This document shows positions 1 through 13,100 of a stretch of 64,000 nt of DNA, in pieces; the first letter of the stretch is position 1, and each line of letters begins with the position of its first letter. This DNA comes from Leuctra nigra (taxonomy: Eukaryota > Arthropoda > Insecta > Plecoptera > Leuctridae), in contig OW203763.1 of the NCBI GenBank assembly GCA_934045905.1, positions 22,743,108 through 22,807,107 on the forward strand, written 5' to 3'. The position numbers were made by a program, and so were the translations under genes. Under the pieces are notes generated by a model, which was not told the DNA's origin, made no database searches, and was given only the letters and a program-made list of their open reading frames with translations.

Positions 1-2850
1 CTTTCTTACGTTAATCCTACCATCACCAATAAGAACAAGTATATATATTTAGTTTGCAAGATAAATATATACTTATTTTGAAATTATTTACACCCTTTAT
101 AGGAAGTTTTTGAAAATTGAAATTGTTTTGAAGAGAGCAACTTATGGGCTCCTTGGGTCATGAAGCAATCATAACTTGATAACTTGGTTAATTCCAGTAG
201 ATAGTTCATTATTTATTTATACATAACGAGGCAAGGATGGACACAGGGAAATGGAGCTCCAGTGTGGTGATAGGAGAAGGAGCTCAGAAGAGTTCCTCGC
301 TGAAAGAATATTTACACTACACACTGAATTATGTCTTCCCTGTAGTTTATGTTCCAGAGAATGGGTATTTAGGCATGTTAGCTGATCATTTCGATACCTA
401 ATCGATCAGCGCTCGGATAGAAGTTAAAACACACACAAAACAAGTGGCTATCTGTTATATATACGACACTTTTCCATGAAAACTTTTCTCCTCCTCCCCC
501 CCAAACCCCCCCGGCCCTTTATTCTCAAATATATACGTATAGTTTCTTCGCTTTCGAAATGTCTTAGATAAATCTTCACGTATCTCACGGGAGGATTTTT
601 TATTCTTCTTTCTTTCAAAGCACACAAAAAAGAAGCGCAAACATATCTCTTTTTGGAAACGGAAAAGACAAAGAAGTGACACTCCAATTTCCATTTTAGA
701 TCGAAATTCCCCATCTAAACTCCTCATTCCCTCACTCTCGAGTATCTTGGCGCTTTCTCTCGCACTCGCAGGGATGGATAATGTCCCCATCTTTGTCTCT
801 TTCGAACATTCGTCTCTGATGCCCGTGTGGAAACCTACAGGATAATACCATCTATAATAAACTTCTACATAACTTGGAATAACACCAATATTTAGTCATT
901 GTATCCTTTATGTCCTGCTATATTACAAGATGGTATCGCATTTTCATTGAGTTCATTATTTTCCTAAAAGCACTCGGGTGTATAAGTGTTGATGAATGGG
1001 GTATTGGCAATGTGACAGTGTTATAAATGCGATACGTGTCACTGGTTTATCTTTCTTGTGATGAAGAAGTTCACGGAGTAAATAAATCTGTTCATGAGCA
1101 TTCTTATCTCTGAAGCGACTTGTGCGTGTGCATGGCGCCTTATTCTTGACTAGAGTTGAATGTTGATTAAAACTTGAGAACAACTATGTTAAAAAACGAG
1201 AGATGGATTGCTTTTCCAAACAAATTTATTTTAATTTCTTTAATTGAGATGGCACAAAGATCGTAGCAAAATCGAAATAGACATTATTTAATTTTTACTG
1301 ATTTGTCAGTTAATTACAACAATAAGTAACATAGGATAAATATAGTATTCATTAATTTCCTCTTCGTTCTATTTTTGTTTTATCGATATAGAAAATGATT
1401 TAAATTCAATTAATTTACATTACATATATTTCAATACCCTAAAAATAGAGGGCACAATAAATATAGTTATTCCATTTTATTTACGTTTTGTTAAACATTT
1501 GACACTTGCTTAATTTATTCCGAAACCTAAGAAAATTGATCTAATATCTAATCTATTATTTTATTCATAATGACATTATACAACGAACATCTCATTTTGA
1601 TTTTAAGCGAAATAATCTTAGAAGAAATATTCTAATTTGACAAATGTAACAGTAACACTTGTAATATTTTATTAGTCATTGGTGGTAGGTACCTAATATA
1701 TATAGATATAGTATCAAGTTAAGCTTGGATCGTGCATAGAACTTGAGAAGGCGGTGGTGGGTAGCTAGAAATTATGTACGATGCTTTGGGAACGATAACT
1801 CAGTGCCTTCTAGACGTGCCAGAGAAGAATGGTATAAGATGTCCCCGTTAGGGGGGTGGGGGGGATGGGGGGCGCAGCACTTTATAAGACCCCCTCCCCC
1901 TATTAAATCCCTAGACAGTCGTATAGTCGAATAGAATGAGAACTTGGCCAGGGGTGTGACACGTATAGTAAAATAGTAGCATTAAATTACAACTTACACG
2001 AGTTTTTTTTGTCTGTCTATTTTAATGTCGAAACACTAAAAGATGGAAGTTTGCAAATAAAATAGAGTGAGATTTTGTATAATTATAATTGTGTGTTCAT
2101 GTATTGTTATTAATTTAGTATATCATAAGATGTAGTAACGAATAACGATGTGTATAGTGTCGTGCCAATGCTGCCCCTAAATTACAATTACTACATTTAA
2201 CAAAAGTCATTGCCAGCCAATGACAATATTTAATCTAAAACAAAATCTAAGTCAGTGACATACTAAAACGATTTCAAACGTAATTTAATTTATTATAAAT
2301 TAAACCTAATTTTATTATGATTGTTATTTCACTAATCAACCAAAGCACGAAATAATTTTCCTAAGAAAATGTGAGTTCAGTTTTTATTCTAAATTTGAGA
2401 CCAAATTGGAGTCTAAATTCCAATCTAAATTTGCCATCGTTCACCATTTTCGAAGTCATGTTACCTTTGCCAAAATGTGTCTGGAGGTGGGAAATTGCCA
2501 TCTGTATAGTTCCATAGCCCCTTCAGGTTTTTCGCGCGTTGGATAGCGTGAAGGACCGCCTCCATCCCCCCAGTTTTTGGTTGCCAGGGGCAACGGGCTA
2601 CAGAAGAGAGTAGCAAAGGCAAGTGCGTTGGGTTTGGGTATCATCTCTTCAAGACAAAACCTTAAACGAAGATAGTGAGTATAGTTAAATCGAAAGAGAG
2701 AAAAGGAAAAGGCGACAAGATTTATAGCTGTGGGACTTTTGATGCACGACTGCCAAGCTTTACACACAAAACGTAATTGGAATCTTCTTTGCATTATACA
2801 GTATGATCAAAAACTCATTTTTACATGACAATGGGTCGACCAGGATTTCG
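1..2850. other. Intronic sequence, no gene recognised
   Basis: AT-rich sequence with scattered C- and G-rich runs (482-513, 1851-1899). A GC-moderate stretch at 2450-2650 carries a minus-strand frame of 112 codons without recognisable domains. Two overlapping minus-strand frames at 448-790 shadow each other and match nothing known. Confidence 0.5.
1851..1872 (+). repeat. G-rich tract, G-quadruplex-capable
   Basis: Three long G runs separated by T and AT (GGGGGG, GGGGGGG, GGGGGG) followed shortly by C-rich complement-like sequence at 1890-1899. It can form a G-quadruplex or a G/C hairpin on paper. Confidence 0.6.
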
Positions 2851-2857
2851 ATTTGTA

Positions 2858-2886
2858 TACACAGTTATTTTTTCTAATAGGTATGT
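2858..2886 (+). other. Weak second ratchet-point candidate
   Basis: The sequence TTATTTTTTCTAATAG is followed directly by GTATGT (2881-2886), so an acceptor with a U-rich tract abuts a reasonable donor. The acceptor ends UAG rather than CAG and the tract is interrupted by purines. No good downstream donor defines an RS-exon. Listed because it is the next best match in the intron. Confidence 0.22.
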
Positions 2887-5800
2887 ATTTGAATGAAAGG
2901 TGGTGATTGGCTTGAAGAATGGACTCAGTAATATACGGAGTTTGATGTGAAAAACGAAATTAAGTCATAAGGCATAATTTGCCTGAGTGATTAGATAATT
3001 CCTAATTTGTTTCTTCTCAGGATATCTCTTTTTTTAAATTATAATCTTAATTAATACTTTAATTAATTTAAAACATGGGATTTTTTTAAATTGAGGAATT
3101 CAGTTTTAAACACATCAAGTAAAGTAATTCAGCCGACTAATTACTAAATTACTTATCTAGTTTTACTTGAAATATTTTAGTTAACTATTCGCAAACGTAT
3201 TCCGATACATGTTCATAATTTATACAGCCGAAAAGCAATTAAAATTGTCTGATATACCTAACTACACCTACAGGTATAGGTTTATTTTTTAAAGCCCTAA
3301 TTACCTTACGATAAGATAACTCCAGAAACGTAGATTAGAGAAAAGTTTAATTACATTTCCGCTACTAGTTCGCCGTCCAAGTTTCTTTCCATGGGTTGGA
3401 ACAAAATTCTTATCACCGTCGAAAAAGGAACTTGTATCCACCCACCTTCGTAGCCATTTCCGAAACACCGTGTACTTTTCGTTACCTCATTTCATGCAGT
3501 GGCAAAGAAATAGATTCCGGGGGTAGCCTATGAGAGATTGATGAATAAATTTGCATGCCATAGTAAATTAGGGTTGGGGAAAATGGTAGAAAATGGAAAA
3601 TAGGGAAAATTCTATGTGGTGGTGCGGAGTTGAACGAGAAAATGTAATCGAATAAATGGAAGGAATAAATACGAAAAAGCTCAGTTCGTATAATATATAT
3701 AACAAAAGCCAGACCCAGTGAGCTAACTTCTAAGCTACAAATACCTTATAGATTCCGGTGGCGTAAGAAAAATGCTGTTTATAAGGGCATAGATAATTAG
3801 GGAGAGATAAAAAGCTATCTTTCATGGTTTGTAAGAAGATGTCAAAGTAGAGCTAGTTATCGGTTTCAAGATGATTAACGGTAAAGTTGTTAGGCAAAGG
3901 TGAGATGTAAAATTAACATTTCCTTCTCAAAGAACTTTAGTTAGCTGCTCGTTGGAATACCAAACCTATCAGGTTTTAAGAGTAATTTGGGAAATGTGGT
4001 TGAAGATAAGTAATATGTTCTCAGTTCAAAATGCTAATACTCATTTTTCAATCATGCTAATTTTATTTCGTGATGTCTTAATTTACAAAATATCCAAGTA
4101 TAAAGGTAACGTAGACATGTAAAATTGAAAAACACATCCTCTCCTATAGGATCAGATAAAATGTGTTTCTTTTTTAAAAATATAAAGAGGTTAAATGGCC
4201 ACTTGTAGATCCCTGATTGGTTGAATAGAAACCGGAAGTTCTAACTTACTCATCAAGCCGGAAGATAGCCACCCTTGTTCGATGACTTTCTATCACGCGA
4301 ACGAGAAAACTGATGAGCATTTTACTTGATAACCTCATCTAGATCGACCAATCTAATAATTAGCCACAGACAAAAGATGATTTTTATCACGAATGATTTT
4401 AGGTATTTTAATCTTTATACACCAATTATCATAAAAATTATAGATGATGTTTTACTTTGTGGTCTAGTGCAAGGTTAAAGTGTATAAGCGTCATTAATTC
4501 AAATGGCTGAAAATAAGTGCATTAATGCTTTTAAATACACTTGTTCTCACATTAGACTGAACATTTTTTTAAAAAGGTACCTACTTATCAATAGGTGAAG
4601 CCACACATTTAACACATATTAAAAACATCATTTCTTCACACATTTGGCTCTTTCATCACTTATACTTTATGTCTCACCTATTTTGTAGGTATTTCAACTT
4701 GAGAAGAATATTCGATTGGCTCTTTTGTGCCAAGCTTCTGTGGAATGAACTGATTTTGAATGTTAGAAGAATGGGGTAGAAACTTTTGAGTGGGGGAGGA
4801 AAGATGTGTTTTTTATTTAAGAATTTGCGATGAATTCGTTCCCGAAACGTATACCCATCTTTTGTTTGTTTTTCGAAAAACTTTCCCTTCTGTTGACTTG
4901 GCTTATATTGCTGTGTCCTGATTTTAAGAACTGCTAAGAAAAAAAAATAGAGAAAGAGAGAAGAAACGCTAAATAATACTGAGAGACAGTTTTTTTTTCT
5001 CGTATAGCTTTGGTGGAACTTTCTCCAAACTGTCCATGTCCATTAACCCCCCCAACCCATTGCCTTGATTTGGGGTTGTGCCGCTTTTCATGAATAGGGT
5101 TTGTTTTCTATCTGTCTATGGCTCCTAACAATACATGATGTAACCGAAAACCTCAGCCTCCATAGCGAGAAGAACATCTTGCAAGATTCACAGAGATACC
5201 TCGGTTATGCCAAAATAATACCACCCAAATGTATCTGGCTGCAAATCAGTTGCACCAAGTTCCTTCTCTCGACTTAGGAGAATAGTGTGTGCGGTCGCTT
5301 CAAATGGCATGTGCTATTATTCTTCCTTTTGAACGTTCGAAAGATTTATATGTGTTCGAAAAACTCTGGCTAAAACCAAAACGAATTTCAAAAAGCCATG
5401 TAAGCATGCATTCAGAACTTTTTTAAGTTCCATATATCATTTGGAAGTATAATTCATCAAATTTACTTTTTGTTATAAAAAAAACTTCCTTACAGGATTT
5501 TTTGGTATTTTTAGTATTTTGCAATAAGGAAATATTACTTAGTACTTAATTAGGTATATTATTTAAATATATTTTTAAGAATATACTTATAATAGTAATC
5601 ATATAATTTTATACATATTTAAGTATTTTTGGTTCAGAATATTTTAACAATACCTAAAAGTAATTACCTAATTATTCTTTTATTTGAAAGCACTTACTTA
5701 TTTCTGCTGTAAACAACAATGTATACGCATGTGCATATACTATATGAATGGAATCGTGGATCGGTGTAAAAAAGGCAACGTAACGCGTACAGACGATATT

Positions 5801-6766
5801 GTTATCACGTTCGAAATGCAACTGTTTCAAAGGGTAATATCAGACATATGTGATAGCGCAAAAGTTTGAAAAGTTGACCCTTATCGAAATATCAACTGCG
5901 GAATTGAACTGTCTTAAAGGTTGTGTTAAAGGTAACTCATAACCATGCGTGTCCTTCTCCATAACCTCAACACGCCATTCCACTGATTAATTTACCTTCT
6001 TTGGTCTTGTTTCACTTTTGCCACGTTATTAAAGAAGGCTCATAAACAAGAAAAAAAAAATACAGGCAGCCTTTAACTATATAAGAAGTAATCAAGACAC
6101 AAATCAAATCAGCCTTTAGAATATCGGCAAATCGCATGAAAAAATACATGATTAAAATAAATCTTATAAAAATGTAATATAATATATTCGTGCATAATTG
6201 CCGGGTCTTTGCGTGAATAGGGTTATAGATTATAAGTTATTGATAGGTTTTTGTCGTCATTCAAGTTTACCTGTCTTGTTTTTGGCGAGAGGTGGCTTTT
6301 GGAATGGAAAAGGAACCATTCAGTTTGGGCAATGCAAAGTAGCATTGCCGAATAAAATTGATTTTTCACGTCCTTGATGTGAAATCGTGTTTCTTTCTAT
6401 AATAGGTACGGGGTATTCGTGAACCGAACCGTCTGAATCTCAATTCTCCATCAAAACACCGAGACTCGTGCTGGTTGGGAAATAATAGGCAGTGTAATGA
6501 AGACATAAAATGAATTTTTTTTCTCGCTGGCTGGTGTGTGTGTGTGTGTGTTTTCTTTTGTCTCGTGAGTCGTTGGCTTTTACATTGAAAAAGTTTGAAT
6601 TTCTTTTGTCGCTACTTTCATCAGATTTCGTTTTGCATAACCGAAAAAGTATTAGGTAATACTTGGATTGAGAGGGTGATAATGCTATACTCTGAACTCT
6701 CAACGTACCATAAATTTGCTATAACTCACATTATGATACTCGTAATTCAAAAGGAAGAGGTATCTA

Positions 6767-6792
6767 ATATATATATATATATATATATATAT
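6767..6792. repeat. (AT)13 microsatellite
   Basis: A pure AT dinucleotide run, with more AT-rich sequence on its right. Confidence 0.95.
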
Positions 6793-6825
6793 GATATCTA
6801 TAATATATATTTGTATAATATTATT

Positions 6826-6923
6826 TTTCTAATAGAATTCTAATATTTTTCTAATCCACTAAAATCGAATATTCTTTTTCTAATTTTATGTTTCTAATAT
6901 CTAATATTTTTTTCTAATATAGG
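6826..6923. repeat. Degenerate TTCTAATATTTTT array
   Basis: Five or six imperfect copies of TTCTAATATTTTT with variable T-runs follow the (AT)n tract. The array is AT-rich and looks slippage-derived. Confidence 0.6.
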
Positions 6924-7934
6924 TACCTTCACTGTTTCAATCATTTTAAGATTGGCTGTGCCGCCAATTTAGTCCAATATTTAGTTAATACGACTCAGAT
7001 TTACTTTGGTAATACCGGCCCTTACAAATATGAGTAAAATAGAAAATATAATTGTAAAAATTAGTACTCTCATAGGTTTAGGTAAACCCAAAAACTCTAC
7101 GTCATTTGAGAGAGAAAATATAGACTATAAACTCTAACAAAAAATTTGGATTAGAAAATATCTCCATATAGCCACCCATTTATCTTGCACAGTTTCCTTT
7201 TGCGTGGACTCCCTACATGGTTCCAACACTGAAGAATCTCTCTTATATTCTGATCTCTTTACTCTTATCTGCTCGGTAACCACGTATCTAACCAACCAAC
7301 TATGTATACCCCCATGGAGTCAATGGTGGGTTACTTTGGGATTTGTTTTTTCTGAATCTCTAATCGGCGAGATTCGTGTGACAGCTTCGGCCCATGAGTT
7401 ATACGATTGCGTGATGCTTCGTTGCAAAGAGACCCAATGCTATAACCTAAGATGTCATATAAATCAAACTACCTAGTACAATATAAACTCGAAAATAATA
7501 AACATATATTTTTTTTAATAATAAAACGATAATTGGATCAGGTATGATAGAAAACGATTAGAGATAAAAATAATACAATTACAAGGTATAATTTAAAACG
7601 AGTCAATTTTGGTAGGGTACAAAATGAGACGACTCAATCCAGTATATTTGCAAGATTACAATAGTGAATCGTCCTATGGACTGGAATTTACTATAGGTAG
7701 TATACACAATACATTTCTCAACATATATTTCAGTTTGTCACATATATAATATAGGGTACTTAATGTATCAGCTCTATGGTGCTTTTGCCCCAAGGACAAG
7801 ATAAATTTTGAAAAAATAATTACTTCCGAGCTCCAAGGGGCATATTGCATAATCGTGAAATCTGTGATCCTCGCCCATCAATATATTCTGTTCTCCCCTA
7901 AATTCTTGACCACAATGTACTGCAAGAACATTGA

Positions 7935-7946
7935 GGGGGGGGGGGG
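7935..7946 (+). repeat. G12 homopolymer
   Basis: Uninterrupted run of 12 G in AT-rich surroundings. Length is prone to sequencing error. Confidence 0.85.
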
Positions 7947-8929
7947 ATTCCGATCTTTTTTATTTTGATCTTCTGTATAAATATCGATGGTGTGTAGTTC
8001 TCTAGTGTACAAATGTGTGGTGAATCGGTACGATTGTTCCGGGGGTAAGGTCTGTGATGTAATATATGGGGTAAATAGGACACTTGTAAGAGGTTATATA
8101 GGCCAGTTCAGTGGCTCCCCTGGTGGCATTTAGCCGAAGTGACCCCAGGAAATGACGTCACTAGTATTATAACTCCCAAAGGGGCATCCAACTTTTCATG
8201 GCGTACAGCCAAAAACTTTTTTAAAAAATTGTTCAAAATAGAAGAATGGTCGACAACAATGACGGATGGTCTATATTTTTTATTTGGTTGGCTTCTAAAA
8301 AAAATGCATAAAATATGTAGGATGTTAATAATTGTCATGAACTTTTATTGATCCAATTTAGAAACGTAAGGCTTCTTACTTCATGAAGTATATGTGATAA
8401 TGTGTAAATAATATGTATCAATATGCTCCAGAAATTGATGACACTAAATAATAGAATTTACACTGTAGATAATATATTATTTTATATATTGCGTTCTGGC
8501 AGCCATGAAATTCTCTGGCTTCTGATTGGTTACGCAGTGGTTAAGTGTTCTCATTGGTCGACATGTACCCCCACTCCTCCACCCCATCCAATAGGAAACC
8601 GGTTTTTAACACACCTCTCCGGTATCACTATGCCATAGCCATTCAGACACCTTGCATTACGCTATTGCGTTTTCAAAAACAAGTTCTAACCTGACAAGGA
8701 CGATTTGAAATGACGTACTTCTAATCATCTTCATAACCGTTATTAATTTTCTTAATTAAGTAATTACAATTTTATCTTTTAAGACAAATTACCATCCATT
8801 ATTCTCGCTCTCCCTGTTTTTGCCTTCCCCTTTAATAACAAATATCTGTTTCTTTTTCTTTTTCCTTTTCAGTTCTGTTTAATTTTAATTAAGTTATAGA
8901 GGTTGGAATTAATGTAATTTGTAATTAGT

Positions 8930-8971
8930 CATTCTAATTGAAGTTTTTTTCTCTCTCTCTTGCAGGTGAGT
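8930..8971 (+). promoter_or_regulatory. Ubx: Recursive splice site (ratchet point) in the Ubx intron
   Basis: A strong 3' splice site (TTTTTTTCTCTCTCTCTTGCAG, shown split: T-run 8944-8950, CT-run 8951-8961, CAG 8963-8965) is followed with no spacer by a strong 5' splice site GTGAGT (8966-8971). CTAAT at 8934-8938 is a good branch-site match 27-28 nt before the AG. Juxtaposed acceptor and donor (YnNCAG|GTRAGT) is the definition of a ratchet point, first studied in Drosophila Ubx, where large introns are removed in steps through zero-length exons. Checking the other AGGT sites in the intron by eye, I found no other with both a long pyrimidine tract and a consensus donor. The site is on the Ubx sense strand, about 46.8 kb upstream of the homeobox exon. 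Function is inferred. Confidence 0.72.
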
Positions 8972-9015
8972 TCTTTTCTCCTTTAACTTCATTGGTGATA
9001 AAATCCAGTTGAAAG
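8966..9015 (+). other. Possible RS-exon following the ratchet point
   Basis: Fifty nucleotides after the ratchet acceptor there is a second donor, AAAG|GTAAGC (GT at 9016-9017). The interval would be a 50-nt exon defined by the ratchet acceptor and this donor, as expected under exon-definition models of recursive splicing. Read in the phase-1 Ubx frame, it encodes about 15 residues and then TGA at 9009-9011, and its length is not a multiple of three. Inclusion would therefore truncate Ubx before the homeodomain. It is more likely a transient or poison exon than a coding microexon, unlike the 51-nt in-frame Drosophila microexons. Confidence 0.45.
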
Positions 9016-9155
9016 GTAAGCTTTAATTAATTATTTAAATTTTGTTTCGACATAACATTTAGAGGCAAGATGACATTTGAGCTTCTATAAAATGATTGGG
9101 CTATCACAGTGGTTCTAGTAGCAGTTATAAAGTGGCACGCACAATGGTGAAGGGA

Positions 9156-9169
9156 GGGGGGGGGGGGGG
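9156..9169 (+). repeat. G14 homopolymer
   Basis: Uninterrupted run of 14 G, preceded by AAGGGA and followed by AGG. It lies about 190 bp downstream of the ratchet point. Confidence 0.85.
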
Positions 9170-10081
9170 AGGTTAGAGAGGGGATCTGGTGGTGAGCCCA
9201 CTTCCGGTTTTGACAAGTGAAATGTCAAAACGTGCGCTTGAAGGGTGTCAAAATTATAAAGGTCTTCAGAAATAAGTGAATTTATGGTAATTTTATTGTT
9301 ATGGTGCCCTACATAATTTTAATTTGTACCTATTATTTTTTCCATGAAAAGAATGATATTATCCATTCTTGTAAAATTATTATTTTTGTCTTTTGGCTTG
9401 TTTTATATTAGATAATAGAGTAATTTATTTATATTGTAACAAGGGTTGGAGATTAAATGCCCGGGCCCATCCCCCTTAGATAAATAGTATAACCACCTTG
9501 GTTTAAAAATTAAGAAATAAGCTATTGGGCAAGATGTGTCGATTTAAGCTAGTTCTTGTTTTAATGCCAACTTATTGTTGAAAAATGCAAATTTGAATGG
9601 CTTAGCTTTGACTCCAGTCAGAAAGTGTAGTAGCAAGGTTTCACCACTTCCTTAGATAATTGGTATCATTATGCTACTTATAAATGTATTATTATAAGTC
9701 GTCACTTCCGATATCTATACTTAATTATATAATCTGACGCCCTTGTCCCAAAAGTAGATATAATATACATTCTCTCACCAAACATGATACCGAGGACTAT
9801 TTGCATAGTTTCAGGTTTTTGTTTTCAATGTTTATTTGTAGTTTAGCTTGGAGCATTTGGATGAAGAATGTTTTTCCTTCCGATGGTGATGTTGGGACTG
9901 CTGGCGTGACAAATAAGTTCAGTAGGCCGAACAATTACACCGCGTCATTCCCCCTCAATCTAATTTTACAATCAGAATATTAACGCGACCAATTTTACAC
10001 AGAAAATTTGGTGCGATGAATATTTTGAATATGTTTCACTGACCCGTTTTTGGAAGTAGTTTAGAAGAATTTTACTACCTA

Positions 10082-10114
10082 TAACTATTTTTCGCAATAC
10101 AACAAAAAATAGTT
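10082..10114. repeat. Perfect 11-bp hairpin
   Basis: TAACTATTTTT and AAAAATAGTTA flank an 11-nt spacer. It is a short, AT-rich stem with no assignable function. Confidence 0.5.
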
Positions 10115-13100
10115 AGTACATTTTTTTCAAGTCATATCAAAATGATTTATTTTCCGTTATTGTGTACACTGTTGGTGTCCAGTGCACATTATTTAATATT
10201 AATTACTTAGCTATTTACATATGACCGTGAGGTACAAATAATGAGACAGATAGCATATTATTATCCAATAAATTTTATAATATAAGTACATTACCTATGA
10301 TACTTTATAGAATCGAGAGGGGATGTTTTTCAAGAGAATCAATGTTTATCAAAAGATGCTAAACATTCAAAACGAATACAAAAAACATCCCTGCGTAGTT
10401 TTTGAAAATGATAACTGCAAGGTATGATTTCCAATTTGTTTGGTCTACTCAGCACAACGTTGCTATATCTGCGTTGAATGTTCAAGTTACGGCTAAGTTA
10501 GCACTTTCTTAGCCGGCACTGGAAGGCTGTATCGCCGGTCTAGATACCTTACGCACTCCCCACTCATAACAAACCCTGCCAGTCTAGTTATAATAGTATC
10601 ATTCACGCACGCGGACACTTCAACTAACTCCTATAATTGTCCATTCTTTATAACTTAGAACATCATAACCCCACTTCATATGTAACAGTTCAATGCCATC
10701 ACACGTTTTCACTGCTTACATGTTTGTTTTGTTGATATTATACGGGGTAATAATAACATAATTGTGTGTTGTGTAATAGTTTGAAGAGGAATCTCACAGC
10801 TCTCCTTGACAAATGAGCTAGGTAAGCAAATTACCTCACTGTGTAGAACAATTTTGTGCACATGCTTCTATATTGTTGAAGTTGCTAACAATAATAATAT
10901 ATTGAAAGTTGAAAGAGAAGGATACTGAAGTAACTTTATTGACGAGTTATTATCGTAATAAGTTTTCGTACGAGCTAACGTAAATAAGTGAAGAATATAG
11001 CCACACGTTCTTTGGAAGGCACGTTATTGATTCTTTGCACACTTTAACACCCGAGTACCTGAATACTAACTGACGACAAGTTTTAGGTGCTTGTGTGAAA
11101 TGCTATCTTTTAAAAAAGGCACCCAACTTTCTCCAGTTCTTTTCAGTTATTCTTGAAGCGGTCACGTTTTTTACAGGGGTTGGGGTGTTTTGTGGCTTTG
11201 CAATGAACTTTCTCTTCGCCTTGAAATGTTTTAGTAAATAAATTAGCTGGTATTATAAAACTATCCATCGATTGAAGATGGTAATTCGGCTTATATTTAG
11301 ATCTCTGTTTGGCACATAATAGTCAAATGGTTATGGCAAGTCTATAGAAACCACTCAAGACACACCAAGGCGGAACTATTTTCCAAAAAAAAAGTTCTTA
11401 TTTATATCTTGAAGAGTGTGTTTTGTGTAGCCAAAATTTAGTACCACAATCTGGCACGGGATGTGAAGGGGGGCGACAGTCACATTGGCATTCGTTACCA
11501 ATGAAAATGTCAAATATCTTTAACTCTTTTTTACATTTTTTTGGCTGTTAGTTTCTTAAAGTTGTAAACAAAATTTCCATGTATTTTTTTTTCTTATCCC
11601 TTACAGAAGCCATCTTAAATAGTTTCTGAAAGTAATAAATTAGACATCACAGAGATCTATGCTGGCTTTAGGTTGATGACAGGTTCATCGCAATGCATAT
11701 CAGAACTAGTTTTTCCAAAGCGAGAAAATTAATTTCGAACTTATTGGTTAATTTATTTTAGGGGTGAGAGGATATTTAAAATCTCTGTTGCTTCAATCTA
11801 CGAAACGTTCTATCTTCTAGACCCAACCGTGAATGTATATAGCCCCCTCATAAAACATTATATAACCCTTATACGAGTCGCCATATACCCCACATTTTAT
11901 AACGCCAGCGTCTGCACGGGTGCAAAATGTTTTATAGCATTATAATAAATCCATTGCTTCTACATAAACAACCAGAGAATTTTAGTTTTCAAAATTCAAC
12001 TGCAGTGCATGTTTTTTCATTATTTTATAAACATGAAAGGTCTTGATGGATGATTTTGGAAGTCATTGACATGTTGAAGGAAGGGGAAAAAATCAGGCTG
12101 ACTTCAAAATAAACTGTCTAATAAATATATTTACGACATAATTAACATCGTTCTAAAATGAGAACTGAAACATCGAAAGGTGACTTTTCGTAAGGTCACA
12201 CAAATGGCAGCTTCAATTCCCCTTCAAGCCTTTTAATACTTTATATATAGGTATATATATATCTCCTGACATTATTGGTGTGTATAGCTACTATAGCCAA
12301 TGGCTTTAGATCAACCACCAATATATCCGATGAATTCTACTATGGTGAACTCTATAACTAATGACTAATGACATTCGGCCTAATCTAACCCCCCTGATAC
12401 CTATTGACACCTTTAGCCTCCCCAATATATATACCCTAACAATGTTCACATGTTTCAACACAATTTATTACCATTGGGAATATTATATTTGCATAGGTTT
12501 TGAATCATGTGTCATAAAGAGGATAGTATGAGATTGACATATGGATAATTATAATTAATATTAGGAACTACATATTTTTCAGACGGCCTTGCTTCATTTC
12601 TAAAGCCTTGGAGATAATAATTATTGCCATGATCTTTTTTTGTCCAATGACATACTTAATTTTTGATACTCATTGAATTTCGATTACTCTAGTAATTATC
12701 TAGTTAACTATAGGTAGTTGTAAAAAAGACAATCTACAAAATGTAAACACTCCATGAATGATACCTATCCTATAACCATAGAGGCCACTTTTTTCTGACC
12801 CACAAATATTTGTGCCTGCAGATTTTGTCTATGAAATTCTTGGATAGATACCTAGTATGAAAAAACCTAATATCATAATTTCGAATCGTTTGGAACAGTA
12901 GTTCCTGAAGTTCAATTCGAATTAGAAAAATTGGCACATTAAAAAAATCAAGGTTAGTGAGTGATGATGCATTTCAAATTTCAATCAAAATAGTTATTCA
13001 AATTTGTTGAATAGAATAATGAAGATTCTACTAAAAAAAATAATCTGAGCATAATTTTAATAATTGCGATAAAATAAAACCCAATAATAGGAAAAACGAC

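Larger units (their letters stand above)
2890..8680. other. Intronic sequence, no gene recognised
   Basis: Mostly AT-rich unique-looking DNA with a (GT)n run near 6534-6551 and the (AT)13 tract. TGACGTCA (8153-8160) is a perfect CRE-type palindrome. Three CCAAT-type motifs cluster at 8525-8529, 8553-8557 (reverse) and 8588-8592 (forward), but no TATA/Inr arrangement or exon follows that I could support. Confidence 0.5.
8690..9060. promoter_or_regulatory. TAAT/ATTA-rich block around the ratchet point
   Basis: This interval carries many homeodomain core sites (TAATTA, TTAATTAA, GTAATTAG, TCTAATTG, TTTAATTAATTA) on both sides of the recursive splice site. Clusters like this are common in Hox introns and could be an autoregulatory or enhancer element, or simply a conserved splice environment. 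No expression or conservation data can be seen from one sequence. Confidence 0.35.

Noticed and set aside
10790..10826. GAGCTAG|GTAAGC as a further ratchet point
   Set aside because: The donor is strong, but the upstream sequence (TTGACAAATGAGCTAG) is not pyrimidine-rich.
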